Assembly: GCA_028554755.1 (NCBI GenBank)
Contig: JAPTOF010000003.1
Span: 20,768,501-20,832,500, forward strand
DNA length: 64,000 nucleotides
Reading direction: 5' to 3'
Origin: Cordia subcordata
Taxonomy: Eukaryota > Streptophyta > Magnoliopsida > Boraginales > Cordiaceae
Shown here piece after piece: positions 1-11,280 of the stretch. Numbering within the stretch: position 1 is the stretch's first letter; every line of letters starts with the position of its first letter. The translations under genes were made by a program, and so were the position numbers. Below the pieces are notes generated by a model. The model searched no databases and was not told the DNA's origin. It saw only the letters and a program-made list of their open reading frames with translations.

Positions 1-83
1 CAAAATATTTAGTTTTTCAAAAAGATATTTTTTAAAACTTGTTAAAAAAAGAACTTTAAAAAAAAGTCAATCCAAATGAGCCC
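1..83. mobile_element. Right end of a Tourist-like MITE, cut by window edge
   Basis: The end GTCAATCCAAATGAGCCC and the preceding A-rich and T-rich arm match the right ends of the MITEs at 18488-18715 and 38531-38759. The left half lies outside the window. Assignment to the PIF/Harbinger (Tourist) group rests on the better-preserved copy at 38531. The element is non-coding. Confidence 0.6.
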
Positions 84-86
84 CAT

Positions 87-560
87 ATTACTACTTGCTC
101 TTAAGATAGACATGAAAACCTAACGGTTGGATTAACCCTTTTTTTTTTTTTTTAAACCCCTACCCCTGTAGGATTTGAACCTAGAACCTTACTCCTAAGA
201 GAAATAGTCTTAACCATTTAAGCTATCTCCTAATCTCACGGTTGAATTAATTGATGAATGCAAAATAATATAAAAAGACATTGATATTACATTATTATTA
301 TTATTGTGATAGTTAAAATTGTTATTACTCTATTATTGAAATAAAATCACTTATTTATATTTAAATACTTATTTTATAATAATATTTGAGTATTAAAGCA
401 TAATAAAATTAATTTTTTGATAAAGCATTTGTATTAGTACTATAAAATATTTTTAGTAAATTCAAATTTTATTTTATCAAAGAAATATAATAAATGAACT
501 AATAAAACTTTAGTATATTTCGATGTAGATAGAATTTGAAATTAAATTTTTTTTGGTCAG
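87..560. mobile_element. Copy of a dispersed hAT-like non-coding repeat
   Basis: The stretch around GATGAATGCAAAATAATATA, the following AAAAAGACATT, the TTATTATTATT run and the TTTATTTTATCAA-type tail repeat the order seen at 36470-36850. The SINE at 136-237 interrupts this copy, so the repeat is the older insertion. No protein is encoded. Family assignment follows the copy at 36351-37099. Confidence 0.45.
136..237 (-). mobile_element. tRNA-derived SINE with poly(A) tail and target duplication
   Basis: Read on the minus strand, the unit starts AGGAGATAGCTTAAATGG, which resembles an RNA polymerase III A box. It then has a B box, GGTTCAAATCC, and ends in TTTAAA followed by a long A tract, which appears as poly(T) at 139-153 on the plus strand. 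It is flanked by near-identical 13-bp repeats, ACGGTTGGATTAA at 123-135 and ACGGTTGAATTAA at 238-250. A tRNA-like head, an A tail and long target duplications are what LINE machinery leaves behind for a SINE. It is not a functional tRNA: no cloverleaf was closed and the A tail is attached. Confidence 0.75.
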
Positions 561-563
561 ATT

Positions 564-1037
564 TTGAAATTAACTATAGTATACACCGTACAATATATGA
601 AAAAAGAACATGTGTTTTTAATATCTTTATTTACTATTGATTTATTGCCGCTTCAACGGCTAAAATCACCGACACCGATAAAAGAAATATCAATTCCATT
701 AGCAATAAGTCGACCAAAGCCTCACCAATTGCCAACAACTCATTCTAAGCTACCAAGGAGAAAAAAAGAACAAGAAACTCCAGAAGCTCCAGACAAGACG
801 CTGGCAATGCAGCAAACACAGAAAGACTAACAAAAAATGCCACCAAAATGGGTTTGACGGTACTTAGCAGACAAGACAGAGGTTGGGCCAAGGAAGTTAA
901 TAACCTAGATGGTCTAAACATTCCAAATAAAGGAATAGACCCTCTAAGTCCAAGGGAGATTAATAGGTGGTGCCTAAAGCCATCTTCTCACCTTTACACA
1001 TTAGAAATAAAGCGGAATTAAGAGCAACGAGGAAATC
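564..1037. other. Left flank of the copia insertion, no gene recognised
   Basis: Short open frames are present but resemble no family I know. With 7749-8200 this forms the pre-insertion sequence of the copia element. Read on the minus strand the joined flanks are pyrimidine-rich, like the 5' part of a LINE or a UTR, but no reverse transcriptase domain is visible. Confidence 0.3.
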
Positions 1038-1042
1038 GCACC

Positions 1043-1867
1043 AGTTAGGAAAAGATATGCAAAATAAGACTAGAAATTGGAATTTTGGAACTAAAGGAAA
1101 CAACCAAAATATTATGTTGTTGCTTTTTGGAAAATTAAACCAATACAAGATGAATATGTAATCAAAAAATAAATAACAAAATCGAGGCTTATAGGACGAT
1201 GTCCTTAAGAGATTTACCCTCCCCTCCTCTCCCCTCCCCCCCACAATGGTGCCAAAGGGTCTTGGCGTATCCCTCCCAGGATATAACGATTTTTACCTCT
1301 TATGTTAGGTAGCAAACCTTTGCAAGAGCTTGCGAACTGAAAGAGTAGAACTCTCTTTTAATAATGCACTAACGGACTAATAGAATGTTAGGAAGTGTAT
1401 ATGCAATAGGCTAGAAAGACTAAATGCTAAAAGAAAAATGTAGTATCATGGCAATGAGAAGAACCTATTATTTATAGAGGACAAAACCTGACCAAATAAC
1501 TCTATATCAGGGAATGAAACGAACAAGACCAATTTAATTCTTGAACGTTGCACATAAGAAAACGTCCACAACAGATGTTCTAAGCACTCACCGTATAATG
1601 CACTTAAGGCATTGACATCATTGAGCCATCATTACATGCAATCATTACTAATTTTCCGTGCAAATAATCAATTAGAATTGGACCTTGTAACGTCCACCTG
1701 CAAGCATATTTTCTCCCTAGAATTCATTGTAATGTCAAAGAGTCGGGCCCATAACTTTAGCTCAACATTTTTCTAATTTGATAATGGATAAATATTGTCA
1801 TTAAACAAAAAAATGACCCCAATATAAAAAATTTTATCATCAAATTTTCACTCATCCATTTTTAACA
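1043..1867 (-). repeat. 3' LTR of the copia element
   Basis: This repeats 6928-7743 with scattered substitutions and small indels. On the minus strand it begins TGTTAAAAATGG next to the polypurine tract. A TATA-like motif, CTATAAATA on the minus strand at about 1468-1476, would lie in the promoter region of the LTR. The far end lacks a clear terminal CA, probably through mutation. Confidence 0.88.
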
Positions 1868-2446
1868 TTCCCCCACATGAATAGAAATTAGATGGTCAGG
1901 ATGCAGAACATGCAGACACTAGACAGAGTTCAAAGACAGATACAACCTCAGGATAGATGGCTTGTGGCTTTGAACCTTCCTTAGTGAGTATTATTGAATT
2001 TACTTGCTGACTAGTAGCCTCGGGGTCTTGAACTATTCAACTTTCGTGTAAACCAAGACAACAACACACATACAGCACCTCTTAATACCAGTTCTCACGG
2101 TTGTGTTCATTTCAGCTTTGAACAATTCCCGGTATTTATGAGTACTCAGAGAATTCAGGCTTTAATTCTCTTAGGAGTGGCCTTTCTTTACTCATATAGG
2201 AGATTCTTCATGAAGAGTACCTTGCTATACCCCACTTGGTCTTCCCAAACTACGAGAATCATTAAAAGCTAAGCTCATCCTTAACCGCACAAGCTGCATT
2301 GTCTGCTTACCATAGGAATGGGTAAAGAAGGTATATGTCCCCACAATGCTTTAGTAGAGTCACACATAATCCAGTTTCCCCTTTGAACCAAGATTTAAGG
2401 ATCTCCTATCAGCAATGTAGGGTTGACAATTATGGTGACCCTTTAG

Positions 2447-3142
2447 TTACTTTTTAGGCTTAAAACCTATCCCACTGGATAACTTAAGAACTTGCTCTCT
2501 ATTTACACCTTTGGTGAGTGAATCTGTAATGTTATCCTTATACTTTACATAGTCTAAAGTGATAACCCCATTAGAGAGCAACTGCTTAATGGTGTGATGT
2601 CTACGACGTATATGCCTAGACTCACTGTTATATATGACACTTTGTGCTCTGTCAATCACTGATTGACTATCATAGTGAATATTGATAGCAGCCACAAGCT
2701 TCGACCAATATAGAATATCCTCTAAGAATTGTCAATGCCATTATGTTTCTTCCCTAGCTTTGTCCAAAGCAATAAATTTAGACTCTATAGTGGATCTGGC
2801 TATACATATTTGCTCAATAGATTTCCATGACACAACTACACTTGCTAAGGTAAAGAAACATCCACTAGTGGATCTTGAGTCTTTTATGTCAGATATCCAA
2901 TTCGTGTCACTATACCCTTCTAACAATACTAGAAACCTAGTATAGTGTAATACGTAGTTCATGGAGTATCTCAAGTATCTTACGACCCTGAGAAGTGCAA
3001 CCCACTGTTCTTGACTTGGATTACTAGTATACCTATTTAGCCTATTCGCTACACAGGCTATGTCAGGTATTATACAATTCATTATGTATATTAGACTTCC
3101 TATAATTCGGGAATAGTCTAATTGCGATACCCCTTCACCCAC
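2447..3142 (-). pseudogene. Copia RNase H and end of reverse transcriptase, broken
   Basis: Two open blocks cover the C-terminal pol. Block 2741-3142 has the copia RNase H signature: a GSLIYIMNCIIPDIA-like start, then GYSDTNWISD, SRSTSGCFF, VSWKS and ARSTIESKF. Block 2447-2695 continues with IHYDSQSVIDRA, a degenerate form of the usual C-D-N-Q-S-A, then RHIRRRHHTI and DNITDSLTKG, which is the end of pol. The frame changes between the blocks, and the catalytic aspartate motif is altered. No active product is expected. Confidence 0.88.
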
Positions 3143-3149
3143 ATTTGTC

Positions 3150-3910
3150 CTTAGATGTACACTTACATCTAAATGAGTCTTTATAATCCCAATATCACCG
3201 TTATTGTGCTTGTCCAGTATTTTCTTAATGTAATGAGACTAAGACAAGGCTAGACCCTCAGGTGTCTAAATGATATTTATGCTTAGGATTACATCTATGA
3301 CACCCATGTCTTTCATTTCAAAGTTTTAGGAAAGCATCTTCTTTGTAAACACAATCGCTTCATTATTCTTTCCCATAATAAGCATGTCGTCTATATAAAG
3401 GGAAACAATGACAAAATCTTAATCCGTGTCTTTCCAACAAACACACTTATCACACTCATTAATTTTGAATCCATTTGCGAGCATGACTTGGTCAAATTTC
3501 TCATGCCATTGTTTAGGTGCTTGTTTTAATCCATAAAGAGATTTTAAAAACTTATAGACTTTCTTCTCTTGACTTGGAATTATATACCCTTCCGGTTGTT
3601 TCATATAGATCTCCTCTTTTAAATCTCTATTTAAGAAACTGTCTTTACATCCATTTGATGTATCTCTAGGTTATATATAGCTGTAATAGCCATCAACACT
3701 CAAATGGATGTAATTCTTGTTACCGATGAACAAGTATTAAAGTAGTCAAGACCCTCATTTTGACTATAACCTTTTATAACCCAACGAGCTTTGTAACTTA
3801 TCTATTGTTCCATCTACCTTCATCTTCCTTTTGAAAATCCATTTACATCTTAGAAGTTTATTTCCAGGAGGTAGATCCACCAATTCCCAAGTGTGATTAT
3901 GCATGATGGA
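3150..3910 (-). pseudogene. Copia reverse transcriptase, broken
   Basis: Fragments in several minus frames follow the copia RT order. Around 3840-3895 is W-E-L-V-D-L-P-P-G then W-I-F-K-R-K. At 3419-3604 is KQPEGYIIP then KSLYGLKQAPKQWHEKFD. Near 3386-3398 is the catalytic Y-I-D-D-M-L-I-M motif. Several stops and frame changes separate them, so only remnants remain although the YIDD box survives. Confidence 0.85.
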
Positions 3911-4099
3911 CACAATCTCACTGCTCATGCCTCTTGCCAAAGAGGTGCCTCTGGGATAGACATAGCTTCCTTCAAGGTTTTGGGCTCATTTTCTAAGGTA
4001 AAAGTTATAAAGCCAGACCCAAAAGACGTAGATGTTCTCGCCCTTTTACTACGCCTGGGTTCGTCAGCTGTAACATCTTTATCTATATTTGAATGGCCA

Positions 4100-4661
4100 A
4101 GAGTCTCTTAGACAAACCTGGCTCAGAAAAATTCAATTCTTTTGACCCTTTGTATGAAAAAGTTGTCTCGAAAAACTCAGCATTTCGAGATTCAATTACC
4201 GTGTTCTCATGGATGTCAAAAATAGATGACTTGTGTACAAGAAATCTATATGCAACACTATTTTACGCATATCCAATAAAAATATAGTCAATTATATTTG
4301 GTCCTATTTTGATCAATTTTGGAGTTAGAACTCCTACCTTAGCTAAACAACCCTATACTCTCAAATATTTGTAAGAAGGCGGTCGGCCTTTCTATAATTC
4401 ATACGGCATCTTTTCCAGTTTCATGTAGGGTACTTTAGTCAAGACATGATTTGTAGTCAAAACCGCTTCCCTTCACAAGTTCTGAGGTAGGCTATAATTT
4501 ATCAACAAGACGTTCATTATTTCTTTGAGAGTTCTATTTTTGCATTTAGCAAACTCATTTTGTTGTGGAGAATAAGAAGCTGTCGTTTGGTGTATTATTC
4601 CTTGTTTAGCACAATAAGCTTCAAAAGAATATACATATTCTCTACTCCTATCACTTCTCAA
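4100..4661 (-). pseudogene. Copia integrase core and C-terminal region, broken
   Basis: At 4473-4661 the integrase core shows R-S-D-R-S-R-E-Y, where the family has R-S-D-R-G-G-E-Y, then GIIHQTTASYSPQQNEFA and KNRTLKEIMN. The Q-Q-N-G and E-R-K-N motifs are partly lost. Below 4473 the C-terminal part is readable as Y-L-R-V-x-G-C and I-F-I-G-Y-A across frame changes, ending near 4100. Confidence 0.85.
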
Positions 4662-4772
4662 AGTTTTGATCTTCTTACCTAGTTGATTTTAACCTCAACT
4701 TGGTATTATTTAAAAGTATCCAAAGCCTTATCTTTAGATCTAAGCAAGTATACATAACAATACCTTGTGCAG

Positions 4773-5612
4773 TCATTGATAAAAGTTATAAAATATCTTT
4801 TTACGGCCTTTAGTTTGCACATATTTTAGATTATAAATGTCACTATGAATCAACTCAAGAGGTTCTGTGGTCCTTCCTACCGATTTGAAAGAAGTTCTTA
4901 TTAATTTTGATTCTACACAAACTTCACATTTTTTATGATTAAAAAAATCTACTCCATGGATTAGTCCCATTTTTACAAGTCTATTTAAAAAATCAAAATT
5001 TACATGTCTCAACCTTTCATGCCATAAAGTAGGAGATTCAAAGAAGTAAACAAAAGGAACAATTTCATCTATCTCATTTTGGCCAAAAGGCCTAGCAATT
5101 ACATTTCCTTTTGGGACTTGGGCTCTAACACTCAACTTATACATTCCTTCGTGGAGATAGCCCTTACCTACAAAATCATACCCCTTCTTGATTACAACTT
5201 TATCAGCACTAAACAACATAGCAAATTCGGCTTTACATAACAAAGAACTAGACACTAAATTCTTTCTAATGTTGGGTACATGCAACACATTTTTAAGAGT
5301 AAGCTTAACTCCAAAAGTCATCGCCAAAATAACATTTCTTGTACCTACCACTTAAGAAGTTGCAGAATTTTTCATGTATAGGACTTCTTCCCCGGAGTTA
5401 GCTGTGCAGGAAGAAAATAGCCTTATCTCGGAATAGATGTGTCTAGTTGCCTCTGTGTCAGTGAACCATTGTTTAGGATTACCCACCATGTTCACTTCTG
5501 ACACCACAGCTAAAATGTCTAGATCAGACACGTTGTCCCCCAAGTCCTCCATAACATTTGCTAGGGTCCTTCGTCTTGTGACCAGTTTTATCACATATAT
5601 AACATGTCCCAT
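4773..5612 (-). pseudogene. Copia protease and GAG-pre-integrase region, broken
   Basis: Block 5352-5612 includes P-K-Q-W-F-T-D-T-E-A-T-R-H-I, a degenerate version of the copia protease D-S-G-A-T-x-H box; the active-site D-S-G is now D-T-E. Block 4773-5351 carries VLHVPNIRKNLVSSSLL, then LWHERLRHVNFDFLNRLVKM and KCEVCVESK, the HHCC zinc-binding GAG-pre-integrase domain, and TTEPLELIHSDIYNL, the start of the integrase core. Confidence 0.88.
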
Positions 5613-5881
5613 TGAATTATTTCATGTCAGACCTAGATTTCCCTGTAGCTACCTTCCTCTTTTACCCACGGTTAGCTTGACTGGTAAACTTTCTCTTTTT
5701 GTTGGGATTAGGACCATGTTCTCCCATGTGGGTCTTGGAGCTTATTTCATCATGAATTCCTCATTTTTCAGTTGAACAACTATCATCCTCAATTTTAAGA
5801 CATAGGATTAAGTTCTTCATCGTTATCTCTTGTTGCTTGTGTTTGAGGTGATTTTTGAACTCTTTCCATCTAGGGGGCAAT

Positions 5882-6757
5882 TTATCTATAAACATCCACT
5901 TGAAATTGTCCAACTTGAGGTATTCCCTCAGCATGGAGCTTTAGGACAATCAACTTACATTCTTGGACTTGCAACATCACTGGTTTAAAATCTATCATAG
6001 AGAATTCTAGAAACCTGGTCACCACGAATTTCTTCGTGCTTGCACTTTTTAGCTCATATTTATCTAATGACATCTATACTTCTTTTGCCGTTTTACATTT
6101 AGCATGCACCTTATACAAAGCACTATCTAAATAATTTAAAATATAATTTCGACAAAGAAAGTCACAGTACTTCCAAGTATCCATGGTTGCCACCATCTGT
6201 ACATCTGGGCTATCTCCCAATGATGGAGCATCATGCTGCACATATATGAACAATCCCAAGGTTGTGAGATAAAACTTCATTTGAAGCTGCCATGTCTTGA
6301 AATCTTTTCTAGAAAACTTTTCTGGCTTCTCTACATGTGGTGGTGGCAGTGCATAGCTGGTTGTCCTGAACACAAGCCCACCTCCAAATGCATTACTTGG
6401 ACCAGTAACATTTGCAGCGCCTCCAAAGCCACTGCTCGATCTAGCAACATTAGTGGCTTGACCAAATGAGCTAAGGCTTGATCCAGTCGTGGCTCTAAAA
6501 CTGCTGAATCCTTGCACAATCCCAGGAACTTGCACAATCATGTTAGTTGTTGGAGTAGTTCCAACATTCCTAGTTATGATAACTCCAGTTGAGGTAGTGG
6601 TTGCAGTTGATGTAACAATTGAGACCCCCATCATACTAGCCCCAGCGTTCCAAGTTTGTGTATTGTCCATAAATTGGACTTGATCATTATTTTCAGTTTG
6701 AGTTTGATTTTCGTTATTTCCAGACATGGTTAAGGTATCAAACTTTCTGCACTTCAA
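5882..6757 (-). pseudogene. Copia gag, broken
   Basis: The likely start is the Met in a T-M-S-G-N-N-E-N-Q context near 6727. A low-complexity Ser/Thr/Gly N-terminus is followed by PEKFSRKDFKTWQLQMKFYL, the usual opening of copia gag. The frame breaks near 6074 after NYLDSALYKVHAKCKTAKEV and resumes at 5882-6073 with KFVVTRFLEFSMID. No CCHC zinc knuckle could be read. Stops and the frameshift make it non-functional. Confidence 0.82.
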
Positions 6758-6927
6758 AAACCAAGATTTGTAAATTAGAATAATGAAATATTATATATAC
6801 TAGTAGCCCAACAGAAAATATAAAGATAAACTTTTGTTTTTGTTTGAAACAGATTTGAAAACTGTAGGCAATAAATACCACAATTTAGCAAACCCATAAA
6901 AAATGAAGATAGTAGATCCCTTAAGAT

Positions 6928-7743
6928 AATTAGGAAAAGATATGCAAAATAAGAATAGAAACTGGAATTTTTGAACTAAAGGAAATAACCGAAATATTAT
7001 ATTATTGCTTTTGGAAAATTAAACCAGTACAATATGAATATGTAATCAGAAAATAAAGAACAAAATTGAGGCTCGTAGGACGATGTCCTTAAAGAATTTA
7101 CATCCCCCCCTCCCACAATAGTGCTAAAGGGTCTTGGCGTATCCCTCTTAGGATATAATGTTTTTTACCTCTTATATCGGGTGGCACACCTTTGTAAGAG
7201 CTTGTGAATTGGAATAGTAAAACTCTCTCTTTATAATGCATTAACAGACTAATAAAATGTTAGGAAGTGTATATGCAATATGTTAGAAAGACAAAATGCT
7301 AAAAAAAAAAATGTAGTATCATAGCAATGAGAAGATTTCATTATTCATAGAAGACAAAACCTAACCAAATAACTCCACATAAGGAAATGAAACGGACAAA
7401 ACCAATATAATTCTTGAACATTGCACTCAAGAAAACGTCCACAACAAATGCTCTAAACATTCACTGTATAATGCACTTAAGGCATTGACATCGTTAAGCC
7501 ATCATTACATGCAATCATTATTAATCATTGCCATGCAAATGAGCAATTAGAATTGGACCTTGTAACGTCCATCTGCAAGCATATTTTTCCTCCTTATAAT
7601 TCATTGTAACGTCAAAGAATCAAGCCCGTAATGTTAGCTCAACATTTTTCTAATTTGATGATACATAAATATTGTCATTAAATAAATAATGACCCTAATA
7701 TAAAAAATTTTATCATCAAATTTTCATTCATCCATTTTCAACA
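6928..7743 (-). repeat. 5' LTR of the copia element
   Basis: This is the partner of 1043-1867, with the same order of landmarks: AAAAGATATGCAAAATAAGA, GGACGATGTCCTTAA, AAGGGTCTTGGCGTATCCCT, and the end TCATCCATTTTCAACA. It is followed directly by the duplicated GCACC. A TATA-like ATTATTCATAG replaces the motif of the other LTR. Confidence 0.88.
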
Positions 7744-7748
7744 GCACC

Positions 7749-8200
7749 TTAAGGAGCACAAGGAATGGGTTGCTAGAAGATGAATAGCGTAGATCCAAGC
7801 AATAATCTCCACATCATTTGAGAATAAATACACGACGATCACCGAAGCTCGCCAAATTTCCAGCCATTGAAAGCATCACAATTGCCAAAGAAGCTCAGAT
7901 CTAGCAGATAAACACGACATCGACAAAGATCTGAACGTCAGCACAACAGCAAAGCAAAAAGACACCAAAAGAAAAACAAACATAAAGAAAAACATTAGTA
8001 CAAGAAAATAGCGGCAGAAAATAAACGAGCCAGAGTAGGGCCAGGCCCTTAAAAGGTGTCACTTACTCAGTCTGAACACAGGAGATCAAGGGAAAGACCT
8101 AGAGGTTTCTCTTCTTAGAGATAGAAGAGAGCACCTTGGCGGAGAAAAAATGTATAGGAAAACTATATGACAATCGCAGCATTGAACGAGTCCACAATTA
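7749..8200. other. Right flank of the copia insertion, no gene recognised
   Basis: Purine-rich DNA with no long open frame on the plus strand. On the minus strand it is pyrimidine-rich and contains a short open frame starting M-A-G-N-L-A-S-F-G-D, which stops early. It may be part of an older element or UTR-like sequence interrupted by the copia insertion. Confidence 0.25.
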
Positions 8201-8212
8201 TAATTCTTGGTA

Positions 8213-8560
8213 AGGTGTCACGTGGCATGTCATTAGTTGCTTCTTCAATTTTTTTACATTTTATTTTCTTTAAGAGTTAAACTCATCTTTTGAGTTTTTT
8301 TAACAGGTGTGTTAACACAAAAATGCTTTTAGAAAAAGTATCTTCAATAAATTGATGAAATCTTTATGGTACATTATAAAGGTAAGTGGGGTGGCAGGTG
8401 TCACCTCATGCTAGCTTATTCAATTTTTTATATTTTATTTTTTTAACAATTAACTCTCAACTTCTAATTATCATTTTAACAACTAGACTTACCGTTGACA
8501 AATTAATAAAAGAAACTTTAAAAAATATAGTTTCAATAAATTAATAATTTTTTATTAAAA
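8213..8560. repeat. Degenerate direct duplication of about 170 bp
   Basis: AAGGTGTCACGTGGCATG, a TTCAATTTTT run and a TACATTTTATTTTC run at 8215-8290 recur as GGTGTCACCTCATG, TTCAATTTTTTATATTTTA at 8396-8450. The trailing segment with TTTAGAAAAAGTATCTTCAA and AATAAATTGATGAA recurs near 8515-8545. Confidence 0.5.
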
Positions 8561-10400
8561 AACTAATTAATTTTTAATTATACAATTACTTAATCACACA
8601 AAAATTAAACTAAAAAATATGTACAAAATAAATTTGATTAATTTTTCAATAAAAAGTACTATGTAAAATCTTCGATTTTTTTCCTCTTCTCTGCCCCTAT
8701 CATTAAGTAGTACAGGCTTTGAATCAATAGAGAACCTTTATTCTGTATGAATCGATATTTTTTCATTTTGATTCTTTCTTTGATGTGGATGCTAAAATCT
8801 ATAGTCATGAATTTTAGGATATCAATAACCAGCGAGACAAAAGGCAAGAAGAGTAGGGTAAATCCTTGACATTGGTGAGTTGGTGCTGGCCAAAGATATT
8901 CCAATGCTTAAGTCATTGATCGAGCAGTAATTTGAGTGAAAAGTAATAAATACAAAGAGAAGGTTTAGGAGTCAACCATAGTGGGGGTCATCGGAGTGTG
9001 CATGGTAGGCTTATGTACAGCAGCAATTAGAGTGCTACTAGGAGTAATAGGATATATATGAGAATATCTGAATTGCTACTTAGAATGTTAATTGTGAGAT
9101 TGTTTGATGTCTTTCTCTTTAGTGGGAATGCCAATTTATAGTTGTTGGCATCCGTAAGTCCGGGGACTTATAGGACTTTCCTCTTACTAGATTTCAAATG
9201 CAGCAGCGTTTAACTCTTAGAGTTGGATAGGGTGAGGTCGACAGCTGGATGTCTATCCCTTTTAAGCCAACTGGTAAGTTTGATCCCTACTAGCGGTTAC
9301 CATAGTCGAACAGATAGGATAGAGTTAACAGCTGGTCTTGTATCAAGATGACCAACTAGGTATAACTTGAACTATTCTATGGATCTTGAATCCGATAGCC
9401 CAAAGACTTTTAAAAGTTGCTTGCTCATAGACTCTTGGGAGTTGTCCTAATATCCATGTATGGTGGAGTTGGTAGTTGGGCACCCGAAGGCCTTCAGAGT
9501 TTGCATTACTGTAGAAGTCCAAGAGCAAGAGTGTTCATCCTTTCATGATCAATCCGCCGTAAGCTGGGCTCTTCCAAAGTCTTGGATATGGGATGAGCTC
9601 ACAGTTGGATAGATTACGACTGATTGAGCATATGACAGTCGTGGCCTATTTCTTGACCCAAATATGACTATTCGCTAATGGAGTGAACTTTTAATGAAAC
9701 AATCCTTAGGTTCCTTGGACGTGTGTAGGCTGCAACCTTACTCTTACAATCTAAATTCAAAGTTTAAAACGAGTGTAGTGGAGCTTTAGGTCCTAGCCAA
9801 TTTTTAGCCGCTACATATAATACCTCCTAAAAAAATCTCGAATTGCATTCTAAATTACTGAGTTAGTATGAGTTTATCCACGTGATTACGCACACATCGA
9901 ATAAGAATCCCTTTTTTAGAAGATCCTAATTTTCGTACTTTAGTCAGTGTGGTGGGTCTCCAAGATCTCGTGACATGAAACGGATCCAGACGGTGACTTT
10001 CAGTCAAATTCAACACCCTATAGTGCCCTTAGAGAGAGACTTTGACTTGGTCAATTATCACACTTTTTTTGGGCACAATGAATATTTTTTTGCGCTACAT
10101 CTCAAGGTGTTGAGGACAATCTCTCTTCATCTTCTTTTGAGGAGCAAGAAAATTGACCAAAAAAAGAGAGGCAAGAAAAGTCTTCTGATTCGGCAGTTTA
10201 AATACAATAAAATAATTAATTTCTTTCCAACTTCCAGAGAATTTACCCTACATCTTTTACTTTTTAGCTCCCAAGCCCAAAAGCCGCTCTCTTCGAAATT
10301 TTTTACCGCTACAATAATCACATTGTATCTAAATCTCTTTTCTTTTTTTCTTTTTTTTTTTTGAAGAAAATGAAGAACGCTAGAAGTTTGTTGGGGGATT
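8560..10400. other. Intergenic DNA, no recognisable gene
   Basis: The part from 8900 to 9960 is less AT-rich than its surroundings, suggesting a decayed transposon, but no LTR, TIR or protein domain could be read on either strand. A 129-codon open frame at 9975-10364 has a low-complexity Leu/Phe/Ser tail and no known motif. Confidence 0.3.
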
Positions 10401-11280
10401 AATTTTACAGATGATAATTTATATGATAATCCAGGTGCAAAATCTTATCTTTGAGGTTAATTATGTAAAGGTCTCTAATGTTATTATATTTTTTGAAATT
10501 AATCTCTATTCTAGAATGTTCATATTTGTTTTCAATATTTCTAAACATAGTTTAATTAATCCATATTATTTTAAAATGTTCATATTAATTGTCAATATTT
10601 TACTAATTGTTTGAAATTAGTCATCACTGGTGTTCTACTTATTTTCTATTAAGTTGTGAACTAATTTGAATAAGTTTTTGAAATATTGAAAACTAATATA
10701 AACTTTTAAAAATTGGCACTAGTTAATAATTTTAACTATGTTTGAAAAATTAAGACTCATATATACATTTACAATAATGGAAATTAAATTGAAATAAAGT
10801 GAAAATTGAAAATCTATGACATAATTTTTCCATTAACCTGATTCATCCATTTCAGGATTGTTGAAAACTAGTGATGATTTTGTGCACATATCATAAAACA
10901 ATGAAAGAGAAGTATGAAACTTTTGGGAATCACTTATGACATGAAATGTTTCTTAAACCAACATCATAACTCGACCTAACTCGGTTGAGTTGCCTGGAAC
11001 AATTTCCTTTTCTAGGATTTATTTACATAGTTTGATAATTAAGATTATAATTGTCTGTATCCATTCAGTTGCATGTTTTAAAATTTTTCCAGTCTCTTGT
11101 GACAAATTTAATACTTATATATCAATAATATTTTAAATGAAAAGGAATTATCAAACTAAATATATTTTACACATTAAAAAGTATTTTTAAAATTAATGAA
11201 AGCTACATTCGCCTTTACGTGGCTCGTAAAAATTTAACATAGAAATAATTTTCACTATTCTAATTGACAAAACTCAAGGG
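10400..11280. other. AT-rich intergenic DNA with degenerate short repeats
   Basis: Variants of TTAATCTCTATT..AGAATGTTCATAT and TTAATCCATATT..AAAATGTTCATAT recur at 10495-10615, and related text occurs at 31220-31350. No gene is visible. Confidence 0.35.

Larger units (their letters stand above)
1043..7743 (-). mobile_element. Complete but decayed Ty1/copia retrotransposon
   Basis: Two direct repeats of about 820 bp (1043-1867 and 6928-7743) bracket a degraded minus-strand polyprotein in copia order: gag, protease, integrase, reverse transcriptase, RNase H. A polypurine tract, GTGGGGGAA on the minus strand at 1868-1876, abuts the left (3') LTR, which then begins TGTTAAAAATGG. The host pentamer GCACC occurs on both sides, at 1038-1042 and 7744-7748, as a 5-bp target duplication. 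The two LTRs differ at many positions, and every coding block has stops or frameshifts, so the element is old and immobile. The expected initiator-Met primer-binding site is not recognisable left of 6928. Confidence 0.9.

Noticed and set aside
150..235. Possible tRNA gene on the minus strand
   Set aside because: Has A-box-like and B-box sequences, but ends in an A tract, is flanked by a target duplication, and no acceptor stem was found. A SINE explains it better.
9975..10364. 129-codon open frame
   Set aside because: Low-complexity hydrophobic and poly-Phe tail, no motif, no splice or homologue context.
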